Shown: positions 1-15,137, numbered from the stretch's first letter. The stretch: DNA of 64,000 nt from Glaciozyma antarctica PI12 (GCA_002917775.1 KZ627151.1:818607-882606), one strand, 5' to 3'. Numbers and translations: made by a program. The notes: generated by a model not told the origin, from the letters alone.

Positions 1-532
1 CTCGGGCACGGACAACCACATCGTCCTCTGGGATCTCCGCCCTCTCGGCCTCACCGGCTCCAAGATTGAGAAGATCTGCGACCTCTCCTACATCACTCTC
101 AACAAGAACGCCGTCCAGGGTGACAAGAGCGCTACCGTCCCTGGTGGAGTTCGTGTCGGCACCAACTCCCTCACGAGTCGTAGCATGAAGGAGCCCGAGA
201 TGGAGAAGGTCGCCGACTTCCTTCACCGTGCCGTTCAGATCGCTGTGCGTTCCTTTTTCCCTCCCTACTCGCTCAGCACGTACTGATACCGTATGCGCAG
301 CTCCTCGCGCAGGATGAGGCAGGATCGAAGAAGCTCGTCGATTTCGTCAAGGCGGTTACGGAGGGCCAGGGACCCGCTCGCAAGGCGCTCGATCAGCTCG
401 CTCAGGACGTTCAGGACTTTGCGATGAAGTTCCCCCTCCCCGGTGTGCCTGTACGTTCCTTCCTCTCTTTCTGCTATGGGTGGGGCTGATGAGGATGCGC
501 AGGACTCGTCGACGATCAAGCACGTCGAGTAG
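1..532 (+). CDS. SHM: Serine hydroxymethyltransferase, C-terminal part
   Basis: This is the 3' end of a glycine/serine hydroxymethyltransferase, the PLP enzyme that interconverts serine and glycine while charging tetrahydrofolate. The window opens inside the protein at [19 protein letters not shown], typical of the region after the PLP lysine. It continues with [11 protein letters not shown] and [14 protein letters not shown], which are family hallmarks. Exons are 1-244, 301-450 and 503-532, with introns at 245-300 (GTGCGT donor, CAG acceptor) and 451-502. The last exon encodes only DSSTIKHVE and the TAG stop. The N-terminus is outside the window, so cytosolic and mitochondrial isoforms cannot be told apart. 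Confidence 0.95.
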
Positions 533-788
533 ATTTCTCGCAGCGGAGCGATGGATGTCGGGGCTGGTTTTTTCATTCAACTGGACAGGGATATGTTCCA
601 TTAATTGGAAGGTGAACTGCAAGCCCTCGACGAGGTTTTTTTTTAATGTTCGTCACGTCGTCGTCGCCGAAGGGTGGCTCTACTTCTTCTCGCTCTGCTC
701 TGCGGCAAGAATCTGCGCGTTACGATCGGTATAAAACTGTGTGTGCTGGGGAAGTATGACTGGGGATATCTGCTCTACTCTGCTCTGA
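533..788. other. Convergent intergenic region
   Basis: About 250 bases lie between the end of the hydroxymethyltransferase and the end of the opposite-strand wall-protein gene. It holds T-rich stretches fitting 3' untranslated regions of both genes. No coding signal was seen. Confidence 0.5.
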
Positions 789-1697
789 TCAAACCAACGC
801 CACACCCACCAACATCCCTCCCCCCACCACAACCCAGCTCCACCCCCTCCTCCCCGCACCAGACTTTTCAACAACCGTACTCCCAACCGTCCCACCAGCC
901 GTGGTAGCCGGCCCCGCGGTCGTCGAGAACGTCACCAATGGTCCCGAGGCGGAGGTCCAGGTGGGTCGGGTGGAGGTGGCGAGGTCTTGTGAGATGGAGG
1001 GGAGGTCGGTGCCGGAGTCGTTATTCCTGTTTTCGTACCTCAGCGCATGAAGATGGGGGGATGGTGAATGGAGGGAGGGAGGGGGAGGGACGCACCAGAT
1101 TGAGGTGATGACTTGCGAGGCTTCGAGAGCGACGGAGGAGAGGGTAGCGCTGGGGAATGCGGAGGTGGGGTTCGCGGCGCTGGCGGCGGAGGCTAGGGCG
1201 CAGAATTTGTCGGCTGTGCGCGAGTTAGTATTGAGAGGGAGGAGGGAGGAGGGGAGGACGGACCGGCGGTTTGCATGGGGAGCCATTCGCGGCAGTAAGT
1301 TCCTTGAGCCCAGCAGCTCGCTAGGACTGAGTAGTAGTTGCAGTAGAATGTCGCTTGAGTCGAGGCGGTATCGGTGGGTTGCGCGACGGGTGGGATGGAG
1401 CTGTACGCGCGGGTTAGTGGGGGAGGAGAGCAGGAGGGAAAGACGAACGCGTAGGACCCGAGGCAGGCCATGAGCGCTGAGTCCGGAATCATGTCGCAGC
1501 CTGTGTCGGCGAGGACGGTGGAGAGGAAAGGAGATGAAGAGGAGAGGAATGGAGGAGGTCGTGAGCTTCATCTTACGAAGTTCGAGTCGGTGTTCTGAAG
1601 TTGAGAGATTCGGTGCGAGTTGAAAGTGGAAGGGAGGAAGGAGAGAGACAAGAGTACGACTGAACACCAGGACAAGGAACAACTTGGACAGCGTCAT
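789..1697 (-). CDS. Secreted Cys-rich protein with GPI-anchor-like tail
   Basis: This is a predicted cell-surface protein of no named family. The proposed start at 1697 gives MTLSKLFLVLVFSRTLVS, a signal-peptide-like stretch; a second possible start is MKLTTSSIPLLFISF near 1571. After splicing, the middle is a short Cys-rich segment with residues around CDMIPDSALMAC, FYCNYYSVLASCWAQGTYC and KFCALAS. A Ser/Thr-rich spacer follows, then a hydrophobic C-terminus (WSWVVVGGGMLVGVALV) as in GPI-anchored fungal wall proteins. Introns with CTAAC branch sites fall near 1420, 1250 and 1060. The exact 5' exon is uncertain because the Cys-rich part is in another frame from both candidate starts. Exon joins were inferred by eye. 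Confidence 0.6.
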   Translation of the reverse strand: MTLSKLFLVLVFSRTLVSLLPPFHFQLAPNLSTSEHRLELRKMKLTTSSIPLLFISFPLHRPRRHRLRHDSGLSAHGLPRVLRVRLSLLLSSPTNPRVQLHPTRRATHRYRLDSSDILLQLLLSPSELLGSRNLLPRMAPHANRRSVLPSSLLPLNTNSRTADKFCALASAASAANPTSAFPSATLSSVALEASQVITSIWCVPPPPSLHSPSPHLHALRYENRNNDSGTDLPSISQDLATSTRPTWTSASGPLVTFSTTAGPATTAGGTVGSTVVEKSGAGRRGWSWVVVGGGMLVGVALV

Positions 1698-2659
1698 GGA
1701 CAAGGCGGGGAGAGAAGAAGGTCGCGCTCAGAACGCGTCGTCATTATTTACCTACTGTTCTTTTTGTTTATCAACTCTCTTTTCAATCCTCGCTGTACCG
1801 ACGGACAAGGCCGTAGAACGGAGGCCGAGGGAGAGGCAGCCAGGAATTAAAGACCTCGATTCCTGCAGCGCCGTTGCGATCCACCGCCCCGAACGCCGTC
1901 CGAAGCAATTCGACCGGGAGCAGAGACCGCGACTGGTTCAGGGCGTGAAGATGGAGCTGGTAAGGCTTAGAGAAGGCAGAATGGTGTCGTAGCACGTTGT
2001 GAGGGGAGCGGTGTCAACCTTGAACTCGCGAAGCGAGGTGAGCGAGTCGGTGAGCGAGTCGCTCTCGAAGAGTTGGCGTCCTCGACTGAGTTACGAAGGC
2101 GGGAGAGCTTCAAGAATATCGAATATCCCTCCTGCTTGCGCGTTTGCTTCCATCAAGCGAATTATCGTAGAAGTCGTGGCAAAGGTGCAAAGCGAAGGCG
2201 TTTGAAGTGATGGCGACCAGCCCAACCCGTCCAGGACTCGCTCCAGTTGCTGTCTCGCGGAAATTGAGATCTTTCGGGACTCGTCCTCGAGCACGATCGA
2301 GCGCAGGAGCGTGGAGATGGGCCACCCTCCCCCCCCCCCCCCCCCCCCCCNNNNNNNNNNNNNNNNNNNNNNNNNNNNNNNNNNNNNNNNNNNNNNNNNN
2401 NNNNNNNNNNNNNNNNNNNNNNNNNNNNNNNNNNNNNNNNNNNNNNNNNNNNNNNNNNNNNNNNCCCCCCCCGGAACTCGGAGGCGAGAACAGGAAGCAG
2501 TCTCGTTCTTCAAGGCGCGAAGGGGGAGGAAGAGAGAGAGCGCCGAGTTAATAACTCAAGTACATGGCAGCCTGAATTTAATTAAGAGGTTTAATCGCGT
2601 TCTTCCCGCCGCTGCTCTTCCTCCTCCCCCCGACCTCAAAACGAATCTCTTACGCGGCG
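1698..2659. other. Intergenic region with a sequencing gap
   Basis: Almost 1 kb separates the wall-protein gene from MCM4, which is divergent to it. Open frames here have skewed composition, no splice logic and no recognisable motifs. The stretch contains a poly-C-flanked N gap and probably the MCM4 promoter. I see no supported gene. Confidence 0.5.
2351..2464. other. N gap bounded by poly-C
   Basis: The unknown bases are entered and left through runs of C, so the assembly stopped inside a long C/G homopolymer. The gap length may be arbitrary. Confidence 0.95.
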
Positions 2660-6402
<3,743 letters not shown>

Positions 6403-6673
6403 GGCTGAGAGAGACCTTTGGCGGGTGTGTCTCCGCCCAAGTTTTGGACGTCTTCGCGAAATCTTCTTTGCCCTCGTCTCTTGACTCCCTTCTCCCCCCC
6501 TCCCCGCCGCGCCCTCCCAGCACTCCCCCGACTACCCCAGACTCTCTCCACGACCTCCATCGACACTTAAGGAACACCCAAACTCGACCCAGGCCGACCC
6601 GTCTTCGACCCGCCACTCCACGTCACCCCCCTCCCCTCTCCAACACCTCTCGCCTCTCCAAGTCGACCCAACG

Positions 6674-7825
6674 ATGAGCGGCCTCGTTTTCCCCAAAGCC
6701 GGTGGACCTTCCAAGGGCACTCCTCTCTCCCTCCCCTCCAAGGCGGCAGCAGCGGCGGCAGCGAACGGACCGGCGGCGGGCGCGGAGTCATCGGGGCCAC
6801 AGGGCGGGGCGGACGCGAAGGGCAAGGGAGTAGCGGCGCCTGGTGCGGCGGCGGGGGCAGCGGCGGGGGCAGCGGCGGCGTCTGAGGCGAACGCAGTCAT
6901 TCCGGGGGTGCATGGGATCGTTCCTACGCTCCAGTGAGTCTACCCTCTCCCCCCCTCGGCACCCGTTCTACGTTAGAACGAGGTGTTGACGCGTTCTATT
7001 AGAAACATCGTCGCGACAGTCAACCTCGATTGCCGACTTGATCTCAAGACGATTGCGCTGCACGCTAGGAACGCAGAGTACAACCCCAAGGTACGTTTCG
7101 AGTCACCTGGGGCGTCGCGTGATGGGATCGAGGGAGCTGACTTGGGACGCGTCCTTCTCTCAGCGATTCGCAGCAGTCATCATGCGTATTCGTGAGCCCA
7201 AGACCACCGCCCTCGTCTTTGCGTCGGGCAAGGTCGTCGTCACGGGTGCCAAGTCGGAGGACGATTCGCGACTCGCTTCGAGGAAGTACGCGCGTATCAT
7301 TCAGAAGCTCGGCTTCGAGGCCAAGTTCCAGGACTTCAAGATCCAGAACATGGTCGGCTCGGTACGTCCCCTTGTCGCCGTCGCTGGTATGTGAGCTTAC
7401 CTAGCTTTGTTCGCGCAGTGCGATGTCAAGTTCCCCATTCGCTTGGAGGGTTTGGCGTACAGTCACGGAGTGCGTTCCCTTCCTCCCCGTTTGTCGAGAG
7501 AATTCTTGCTAACGGTCGTCTCCCTCGCAGCACTTCAGCTCTTACGAGCCCGAGGTTAGTCGCGTCGAGAGCGATCGCTTCGCGACGCTATGCTGACCCC
7601 ACTCCTCACCGCAGCTCTTCCCTGGCCTCATTTACCGCATGGTCAAGCCCAAGGTCGTGCTCCTCATCTTCGTCTCGGGCAAGATCGTGCTCACGGGAGC
7701 CAAGGTGCGTTCTTCCTCGTTCGCGTCGTGAACATCGACTGACTTGCCTCTCGCAGTTCCGCGAAGAGATCTACGCCGCCTTCGCTGCGATCTACCCCGT
7801 TCTCTCCGAGTTCCGCAAGCCGTAA
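6674..7825 (+). CDS. SPT15: TATA-binding protein (TBP)
   Basis: TBP is the DNA-bending core of TFIID, SAGA-recruited and TFIIIB complexes. The C-terminal 180-residue saddle is complete, with two imperfect repeats: [38 protein letters not shown] and the later [36 protein letters not shown]. The variable N-terminal tail is Ala/Gly-rich. Exons are 6674-6933, 7003-7090, 7164-7361, 7419-7469, 7531-7554, 7615-7704 and 7757-7825; the fifth is only 24 bases. All junctions preserve the conserved reading frame. The start is the ATG of [11 protein letters not shown]. The protein ends FRKP, as usual a few residues after the second repeat. Confidence 0.97.
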
Positions 7826-9050
7826 TCGGCGCCCAACCTCTTCGACTTCCCTTTTACGACCTTATAAAAACAAACCATAACGCCGCATCACCAAACCAAC
7901 AACCACACCAGCTCAGTCATCTCCGCCGTCTCTATACATTCAACGACGGTTCTCTTCGAACTACGAACACCCCCAGCTCTCTCCCCATCCCACCACTCTC
8001 AACCAGCTACCTCGCCGACACCCACTTCGACCCTTCCTTCCCCCTTCCTCCCTGCCCACTCGAAATGGACCCGTACGGCCCCCAAGGCGATGACGCCCCC
8101 CCTTCCTCTTGCATTCCCCTTCCTCCACCCTTGTTTTTTTTCCGTCGCGAGGGCTCTTAGGCGTCGACGAAAGTCGTTCGGCGCTGTTGGGCTTGGCGAT
8201 TCACTCTTGCTAGTAGTCCTTGTGTAAGAGGTGAAATTGAGATGAGTCGCGAGACATGGACGAGACTTGGGATAGAGAGAGCAGTGGGAGCGAGAAAGGA
8301 CTTGTGGAGCGACGGGAGATGAGGTTGGAATCGGGCGCGTTCCTGGCGAGGGAGGACTTCGGAGAGCTTGCTACAACACTTCGCTTGCTTCTGCTCAGCG
8401 GTTGGGAGGGAGGAGACGGAGAGGAGGACTGGGAGACCGGAGCTGGGAGCTTTGCGCTGATCGAGCTTGGTTTGCCTCTCTCTTCGCTGGGAACGCTCGA
8501 GAAATCACGAGCCATCTTGAAGAATGCTCTCATCTTCCGCCAGCCAGACAAGAGGCGAGCGAAGTGGGGAGGACGGCGAGCTACGTCGCTTCGCAAGGCG
8601 TCTGTCTGGAACGAGGCTGCAGCAGCTCCTTGAGTGATTATTCCACTCAAGCGGGAGAGATCTGGCTACGAGCATACGATTCTGCTTGAGAAGTGCGATG
8701 GGAGCGATACTGGGATCCTTGCGAGAGGGAGAAGCGCGACCTCGTTAACCTCGCTCACGGACGACGCTTCGATCTCGTTCATCTCATCGATGCGCCAGTC
8801 CACACTTGCTTGTAGCTCTTGAGTAACTGACTGCGTGCGCAACGAGCAACAGCGCTGGTGGAAACGACGAAACTCGACACGTTACAGCAACAAGCACAGG
8901 AGAACGCGAAACACAAAAGGGGGGTGCTCGATGCTGAACGGCGAGGGGTGTACAAGCGAAAGAGAAAGGATAGACAAGCGAGGCTACTGCGATGAGAGGC
9001 GTCAGCTGACGGCGCGTGGTAGAAGCTGAATCGGACGAACGTTGGATCAT
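7826..9050. other. Intergenic region without supported genes
   Basis: About 1.2 kb separates TBP from the convergent small Cys-rich gene. Overlapping open frames exist on both strands near 8210-8650, but none has a domain, a splice pattern or composition like the neighbours. Nothing can be assigned. Confidence 0.45.
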
Positions 9051-9631
9051 TCAGACAAAGTTGGACGTAGAGCCCTTGACCTTGGACTTGGCCTTCTTCG
9101 CAGCCAGGTTTCCCTATTCAATATGTTAGTCAGTCAAAGCTCTGGAAGGTGAAAGCGAGGCCTTCGTACCTTGATGATCTGCTTCTTGAAGCCGTACTGC
9201 GTCGCACGAACGAACCATCAGCCACACACTCCTCCCCTGTGATTCGAACGGCGAAGACTCACGCAGTTGTTGCACATAGTAGCTTTGTGCTTCTTGCACT
9301 GCGGGACACCGTCCTTGTTGAACGTAAACTCCACCGAGATGGGTTCGCGCTCTCCGAGGATGTCGACGCCGGCTGGCGAATCCAACAGGGTTAGCGGACT
9401 CGGCAGGGAGTGGAAGGCGATCACGTACCAGTGAAGCAGTTGTCTTCACGGTGGTCGATCTGGCACATATCGCATTTCTCCATCCCGTGGCCGCAGAACC
9501 TGAGTGGGGGGAGGGTCAGCTGGTGTACCTCGACGACGGTCTTTCTCGCTCCCTCGACCAAGTCGGACTCACAGGTAATCCCCGATCTCGAGTTCGGAAG
9601 AGGTCGAGGACTGAGGCGAGAGCGATTCCAT
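9051..9631 (-). CDS. Small Cys/His-rich (putative zinc-binding) protein
   Basis: This is a short spliced gene of unknown function. The start gives MESLSPQSSTSSELEIGDYL, then an intron, then LFCGHGMEKCDMCQIDHREDNCFTG. After another intron comes GVDILGEREPISVEFTFNKDGVPQCKKHKATMCNNC, and the last exon is basic (NLAAKKAKSKVKGSTSNFV). The clustered FCGHG, CDMCQIDH, CKKH and CNNC pairs look like a compact zinc-binding module, superficially MYND-like. The basic tail could be a nuclear or nucleic-acid-binding tail. All junctions use GTGAG- or GTACG-type donors and CAG acceptors. I do not recognise the family. Confidence 0.65.
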
Positions 9632-10023
9632 CTTGAACTTGAGAGCTTGTTGAGCGGGTTGAGAAGAGTGCGGGGAAGGTGGCGAGCTAGGGCGGAGGGC
9701 TGTGGACAGAGTGAGGGCTGAGTTAATGTGGGCTGGGAAGTCACTGTAGTCGTTAACTCCCCTTGGTGAGTGGATCTCGACACGAGCGAGTGGTAGAAGA
9801 CTAAGAGAGGTTAGGCGAGGGGAGGAACCAGGTGACTCTCACCAAGTTCCCACGGAGTCTGTGACTATCTTCCTCCGTCTCATCCGGCGCTCTCTCTAGC
9901 GGCGTCCGTCGAGCGAGATCACCGTGGCCGGGCAAGCAGGGGAGAACGACGCAGAGAGCAGAGAAAAACGAATTCAGCCAACTCTGACTCGAAAAGATGC
10001 AAACAGCGAGAGATTCCATTCCT
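9632..10023. other. Intergenic region
   Basis: Nearly 400 bases lie between the start of the small Cys-rich gene and the end of CFD1, both on the minus strand. It should contain the promoter of the former and the 3' UTR of the latter. No other feature was seen. Confidence 0.4.
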
Positions 10024-11188
10024 CTACAGCCCAAGAGCGACCCTCTCAGCTCCCTCCTTCACCTCCTGCTCATCAATCATCTCGACCACCTTGCGAGTAA
10101 TCTCCTGCACAATCGGGAACGACGGTATTGTCGAATACCGCTCCACCAGCGTCCTCGGTCTTGACTCTGCTGCCTCCACCCGCGTCGACGCACCGCCCAA
10201 TGCCTCCTCCGCCGAAACGACCCGCACGTCCGCTGCTCCATCCAGTAGGGAAACGAGGTCCCGATCGATCGGGATCCGGCCTAGGAACCCGCATCCTCCT
10301 CCTTCGCCCTCGACCTTGCTGTCCTTGCGCTCCTCCTCGCGACGACAAAAGTCCTCTCCACCGCCTTGCCCAAAGACGCCTACGACGTCGGAGCAATGAG
10401 GGCAGACGTAGCCCGACATGTTTTCGATCAGGCCGAGGAGGGGAAGTTGGGTTCGTCGGACGAAGGAGAGCTCCTTCGAGACGTCAAGGAGAGCGACGGC
10501 TTGGGGGGTGGAAACGAGGAGGGAGGAGAGGGTCGGGAGGAAGGGTTCGGCGGGTCGGGGGATAAGGAGAGGTCGGAGGTTCTCGAGGAGGGAAATGTGT
10601 TCGTCGGAAGTGCCTGCGAAGAGGGAAGAGTCAGCATTGCGTCTACCGCGCAGACGGCCAGCAAGGACGCACCTGGAGGCGTATCGACGATCAGGTAGTC
10701 CAGTTCTCCCCACCGCACCTCAGCCAAGAACTGCTTGATCATAGCGTTCTTCTTCGGGCCCCTCCACACGACGCTCTCCCGACTGTTCTTGAGCAAGAAC
10801 CCAATGCTCATGCACGCCAGCACGCCTCCTTCCCCGCTGTTTGGCCCTCGCGCGTCGAGATACACTGGCACCCATCCCTCCTCGCTCATATGCACGTCCT
10901 TTCCCTCTAGCCCGAGCATTCGAGGGAGGGAAGGTCCTGTGAGGTCGACGTCGAGGACGCCGATTTTCGCCTTGGGGTTGAGCGCGAGGAGGGAGAGGGC
11001 TAGTTGGACTGAGACAGAAGACTTGCCAACACCCCCTTTGCCTGTGAGAATGCGCTGGATTAGCTTGGGAGGGAGAGGGAGCGTGGAGAGCTGCGCTTAC
11101 CTGAGAGGACGAGGAGGACATGTCGGATTTGGCGTAGGCGGGAGAAGAGCTTGGCGTCAGAGTCTACGCCTGGGTTGAAGCCGCTCAT
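10024..11188 (-). CDS. CFD1: Cytosolic Fe-S cluster assembly scaffold CFD1 (NUBP2 type)
   Basis: This is a P-loop NTPase of the Mrp/NBP35 family that with NBP35 assembles [4Fe-4S] clusters for cytosolic and nuclear proteins. The protein starts [20 protein letters not shown], and an intron splits the deviant Walker A motif SGKGGVGKS. Downstream are [39 protein letters not shown] and [13 protein letters not shown]. The bridging cluster-binding pair appears as YVCPHC. It lacks the N-terminal four-cysteine ferredoxin-like motif of NBP35, so CFD1 is preferred. An insert between the CPHC motif and [10 protein letters not shown] is charged and longer than usual. Its start lies 140 bases from the divergent UMP1 gene. 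Confidence 0.93.
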
Positions 11189-11328
11189 TGTCAGCTGCGT
11201 TTGGCGGGATAAGGTGAAGAGGAGGAAGCAAAGCAGCGAGAGCGAGTACTCGAGCAAGACGAGTACGCGGCTTCGCTGCGGCTCTCCCTCTCCCAACTCG
11301 CTCCGTCCACGAACCACTACCTGCAGTT
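11189..11328. promoter_or_regulatory. Shared divergent promoter of CFD1 and UMP1
   Basis: Only 140 bases separate the two start codons, so both promoters must lie here. No TATA box or other known site is evident. Confidence 0.5.
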
Positions 11329-11992
11329 ATGGTAAGCACTCGCAGGTGACCAGCAGACCCAGGCACACGCGCTAACCAAGCCCCTCTGCCCTCCCACAGG
11401 AACCTTCACTCGCAATCGTCCCCTCCTCCCACGGCGGCAGCGCCATCACCATCGCCGACACGGCCAACGGACTCGGTCTCCACGACGCCATGCGCTTTGG
11501 TACTCGCAGCCTTGCCGCCGACGTTGCGCCCAAACATCCTCTCGAGTCGAGGCTCGGACAGGTGCGTCGTCATCTCCTGCGCTTTGGGTCCTCTCTCCCG
11601 ACAGGGAATGGTGGAGCTGGGCAGGAAGGATTGGAGCTGATACGTGTGTGTGGCTGCAGTGGGAGGAGACGCAGGAGAACCTTCACCTCACGCTCCAGCG
11701 CAACATGTACGGCCTTCACGCGCCCATCCGCCAGCTCATGGAACGCCAAATCTTCTCCCAGGTACGTTCTCTCCCCTCTTCCCACACGCATAGCCTGTAC
11801 TGATTCACGCACGCGCAGACCCCCATCCCTACCGCCTTTGGAGGATTCTCCCGACCATCCAACCTCCAGCTCGACATCCTCCTCGGGCGGGACGAGACGA
11901 TTAACATCGCCGACGTGTTGACGGACGGCGTTGTGACGGCGGAACTGGGGGATTTCCACTCGGCGATGGAGAAGAAGCTACGCATGCTATGA
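11329..11992 (+). CDS. UMP1: Proteasome maturation factor UMP1 (POMP)
   Basis: UMP1 is the chaperone that joins half-proteasomes and is then the first substrate of the new 20S core. The spliced product reads MEPSLAIVPSSHGGSAIT, then HPLESRLGQWEETQENLHLTLQRNMYGLHAPIRQLMERQ and RPSNLQLDILLGRDETINIADVLT. These match the family's HPLE, RN-GL-AP and LD-L-G-DE-I signatures. Exons are 11329-11331, 11400-11561, 11660-11761 and 11819-11992. The first exon contains only the initiator ATG. Total length is about 145 residues, typical of the family. It is divergent from CFD1. Confidence 0.93.
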
Positions 11993-12157
11993 GGGGCAGG
12001 GTCGTTCATGTAAAGTCGGTTTGAGGCGTGAGGACGGGAGGGGTGGAGTGCTGTGTGGACTCTCTGCTCTCACTTGCTCTGCTTCAATCTGCTCGTCTAT
12101 ATGCGTTGCGCGCTGGGGTATATGGTATGCGTCCGACAGACTCCTTCCCCGTTCCCA

Positions 12158-12866
12158 TCAAGCTCCTTCGACCTTGCTCTTCCGCTCGTGCTCCCGCTGC
12201 TTCTTCTTCATCTTCTGCTCCATCTCCAAGAAGGCCCTGGCGCACGGATCACTGTCAGCTCCTCCCCTTCCTCTTCACACCGTGAACGAGCTCACCTGGT
12301 CGAAGGATCGAGTAACGCGATGGACGCCTCAACCTCTTTCTCCGCCGCCTCCTTTGCGTTCACTCCCTCGGTATACATCTCCCCAAGCTCCTTGGGCCAG
12401 TCCTTGAGATTGATGTGGACTCTTGTGTCGCGCAGAGCTGCCCGTGCTTCGGCGACTTGGTCGTGATGGAGCTCGATGTCCTCCATGTAGAGATCGTAGA
12501 CGCAGTGAGCGCAGCCGCTCATGCAGCAATCTAGTAGCCAACGTTAGCTTGCTCCCCCTCCGCTCAAGGTCTGCACGCAAGCTTACCTCCATCTTTTGGC
12601 GGAGTCGGCCGCTCGGGGATCGTGACACCATGAAACGACTTCTTCGGCTTGGGGGCCGCTCGGAGCTCGGTGGGGACGAGCGAGGCGTTGAGAGTGCCGG
12701 TGCGTGGGGCTGGAGAGTCGACTGGAGCTTGGAGAGAGGTGGAGACGGGAGTTGTGGCGAGAGTGTCGGAGGTCGGAGTCGGAGGATGTTGGTAGAGCTG
12801 GAGAGGACGCGTGGCTCTGATCCACTTGCCTCCTTTTAGGATGAGTGGGAAGGGTCGGAGAGGCAT
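12158..12866 (-). CDS. Oxidoreductase-like domain protein (OXLD1-like)
   Basis: The C-terminal half carries the short oxidoreductase-like domain: PTPPKDGDCCMSGCAHCVYDLYMEDIE with a CCxxGCxxCxxD core, probably metal-binding. It is followed by helical sequence and a basic Lys/Glu tail. Relatives are small, often mitochondrial proteins of poorly defined function. An intron separates PPKDG from the Cys motif and another precedes the tail (AFLEMEQKMKKKQREHERKSKVEGA). The start at 12866 gives MPLRPFPLILKGGKWIRATR, a basic amphipathic stretch fitting a mitochondrial presequence. An upstream exon cannot be excluded because the frame stays open for about 110 bases upstream. Confidence 0.75.
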
Positions 12867-13023
12867 ACGGGCATCCTGCTTGACTCTGAACCGTGTAACG
12901 AGGTCGTTGGTGGAAGGGGGGGCTGTGTCGGCGCCGTCTCGAAGAAAACAACGGCGGCGTCTCTTCTTCCTCGTCCACAACAGCCCGACTCTAAGCTGTA
13001 GCTCTGATGCGATTCGGCGAGAA

Positions 13024-15137
13024 ATGCCAGCTAGTTTGAATCAGGTAAGAGCTCACTCACTCGAGCTCAGTCGAACGGACGCTGACTCCTTGCTCCCGTC
13101 GACGCAGCAGTCCTCCTCCTCGACTTCTCCCTCCGGCAGCAAACACTGGCGAACAGTCAGACCCTGGTTACCTCCTCCTATAACAACAGACACCTCGTCG
13201 TCAGCATCAGGCTCAGGCTCCACTTCTCCCTCGACCTCTCGCCTCCCCGTGATGGACGACGACACCCCAACCCGCACTAGCTCCCAGCTCCGACTCGAAG
13301 TCCTAGACGTAACCTCGACAGCCGTCACTCTGTCCGTCTTCACTCCCTACTCTCTCCCCTCCTCCTCCGACGCCGCCTCTCCCACCACCGACTCCGGCTC
13401 AACTTCCACCCCTCCTCGCCGCTCGAAACCGCCCCTCATCTCGATCCAGCTTGACCGCAGGCCGTGGCCGCACGTTGCTCATGCTGGGTCCATCTCGACG
13501 GAAGCTTTGGTGCCGGGAGGGAAAAGGGGAGCGGAGACGACGGTCATCATCTGGGGACTCGACCCTGGGCGCGACTATGAGATCAGCTTGGGCGTCGTAG
13601 GAGGGGAGGACCGCGAGAGCGAGTCCATGGTCGTGGATGTAGAGACAGCCTTGGAGGGTACGTGCTTTCTGCTGCAGGCTTACGTGCGGAGCTAACGCGT
13701 GACGACCGCAGAAGACACCTCGCGCGCCAGCATCGACCTCGACGCCTCCCTCCCCGACTCTGCCGACTTCTCCCCCGCTCCCTCTCCCCACCCCATCGTT
13801 CCCGAAGGTCCGCCTCCTCCCTACTCTCCGACTCTTCCCCCTCTTCCACCCGACGAAGCCCAGCTTCGCGCCCTCCTCAAAAAGATTCGCACCTCGTCCA
13901 AGCGCACCGAAACCGTCTTGCAGGCCTCCATCTCTGCGCTCAAGAAGAGCGTAGAGAAGAGCGTCAAGGAGGACCAGCGTGCGAGGACGAGGATCGTTGG
14001 GCTTGAGGAGGCGATTCGGAAAGCGCGCGAAGGGGAGAACGACATGCGGACGACGGAGAAGGAGGCGTGCGAAGGGTCGATCCTCGAATTGCTGCAGTTG
14101 GAGCAGGAGGTTATGGAGGAGCTGGAGAGGCGGAAGGAGGGGAAGCAGGTGGCTACGACGACGGTTCAGCAGGAGGTGTCGGTTGCGGACGACGCGGGAG
14201 AGGAGGAGGAGAGTCCCGAGACGGGGATTGGAGAGCTGGCGAAGGAGCTGGAGATGTTGCATAAGCGAATCGAAGAGGCGGAGAAGGAGAGGCGCAAGAA
14301 GGCCAAGGAGACGCTGCGAGCGCTAGAGGTCGAGTTGGGACAGCTTGAAGGAGAGCTCATCCAGTGCGTCGTTTCTTCTTTTTTTGAGGACTGCAGGGCA
14401 TTAGCTGATGCATATAGTACTGCAGGATGGACCGCGAAGAAGCTCATCGCTACAACATGGCCGCCGCCGCCCACCGCTCGTCCGACTCGCTCGGCAGCTT
14501 CGACTCGGGCATGGGACCTCAACCTCCTCTCCAACCTCCTCACACCAATTCGGGCTTCAACCTTCGCTGGCGTCGTCAACCCAACCAGCAGCAGCAACAG
14601 CAGCCGCAGCATTATCTGCAACAACAGCCGCAGCAGCCCGATCCTCGTTCATTCGGCCGTTTCTTCCGCCGCAACGCGCACGAAACCGTCACCGCCCCCG
14701 TCAGCTCCGCCTCCTCCCCCAACGCCAGCGTCGTCGACTTCCACGCTCCGAGCGACCGCTTCCAAGCGCACGCCTTTGCGCAGGAGCAGCAAGGCCTCTG
14801 GGCTCCTCCGAATGCGACGCTCGCTGCGCTTGCGGGCAAGCCAAGTGCGGGCACGTCGTCGGCGCGCGCGTTCGCCAACGCTGCGACGAGGAGGAGAAGT
14901 GGCTCTCTCAACTCGCCCTTGTCGACGAATGCAGAGCAGGGGACGCAGCGGATCGCGTCGGCGCCGATTGCGTTGAAGAAGAATGGGAAGGAGGAGAGGC
15001 CGTCGACGTCGGGATCGGGATCGAGCGGGGGGACGATGGGGGCGAGCTGGGGGAAGCCGGGGACGTGGAGCCAGGTGGTGGTGAGGAACAAGGCGCCTGC
15101 GAAGGTGGCGGCAGCGACTGAGGAGGAGAACGAGTGA
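13024..15137 (+). CDS. FN3-like and coiled-coil protein, function unknown
   Basis: The first exon encodes only MPASLNQ (13024-13044). Exon 2 contains a fibronectin type III-like sandwich: LRLEVLDVTSTAVTLSVFTPY, then PPLISIQLDRRPW and TTVIIWGLDPGRDYEISLGVV. Next come a Pro-rich linker (EGPPPPYSPTLPPLPPDEAQ) and a coiled coil of about 200 residues with RIEEAEKERRKKAKETLRALE. After an intron near 14364-14425 a long low-complexity tail includes Gln-rich and Ser-rich tracts. The FN3 plus coiled-coil layout resembles large uncharacterised fungal signalling proteins, including those named AcrB-like, but I cannot assign it. It is divergent from the OXLD1-like gene, about 157 bases away. Confidence 0.75.

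Noticed and set aside
8210-8650. 146-codon minus-strand frame between TBP and the Cys-rich gene
   Set aside because: The opposite strand is open over the same span, and neither shows a family, codon pattern or introns typical of this genome.
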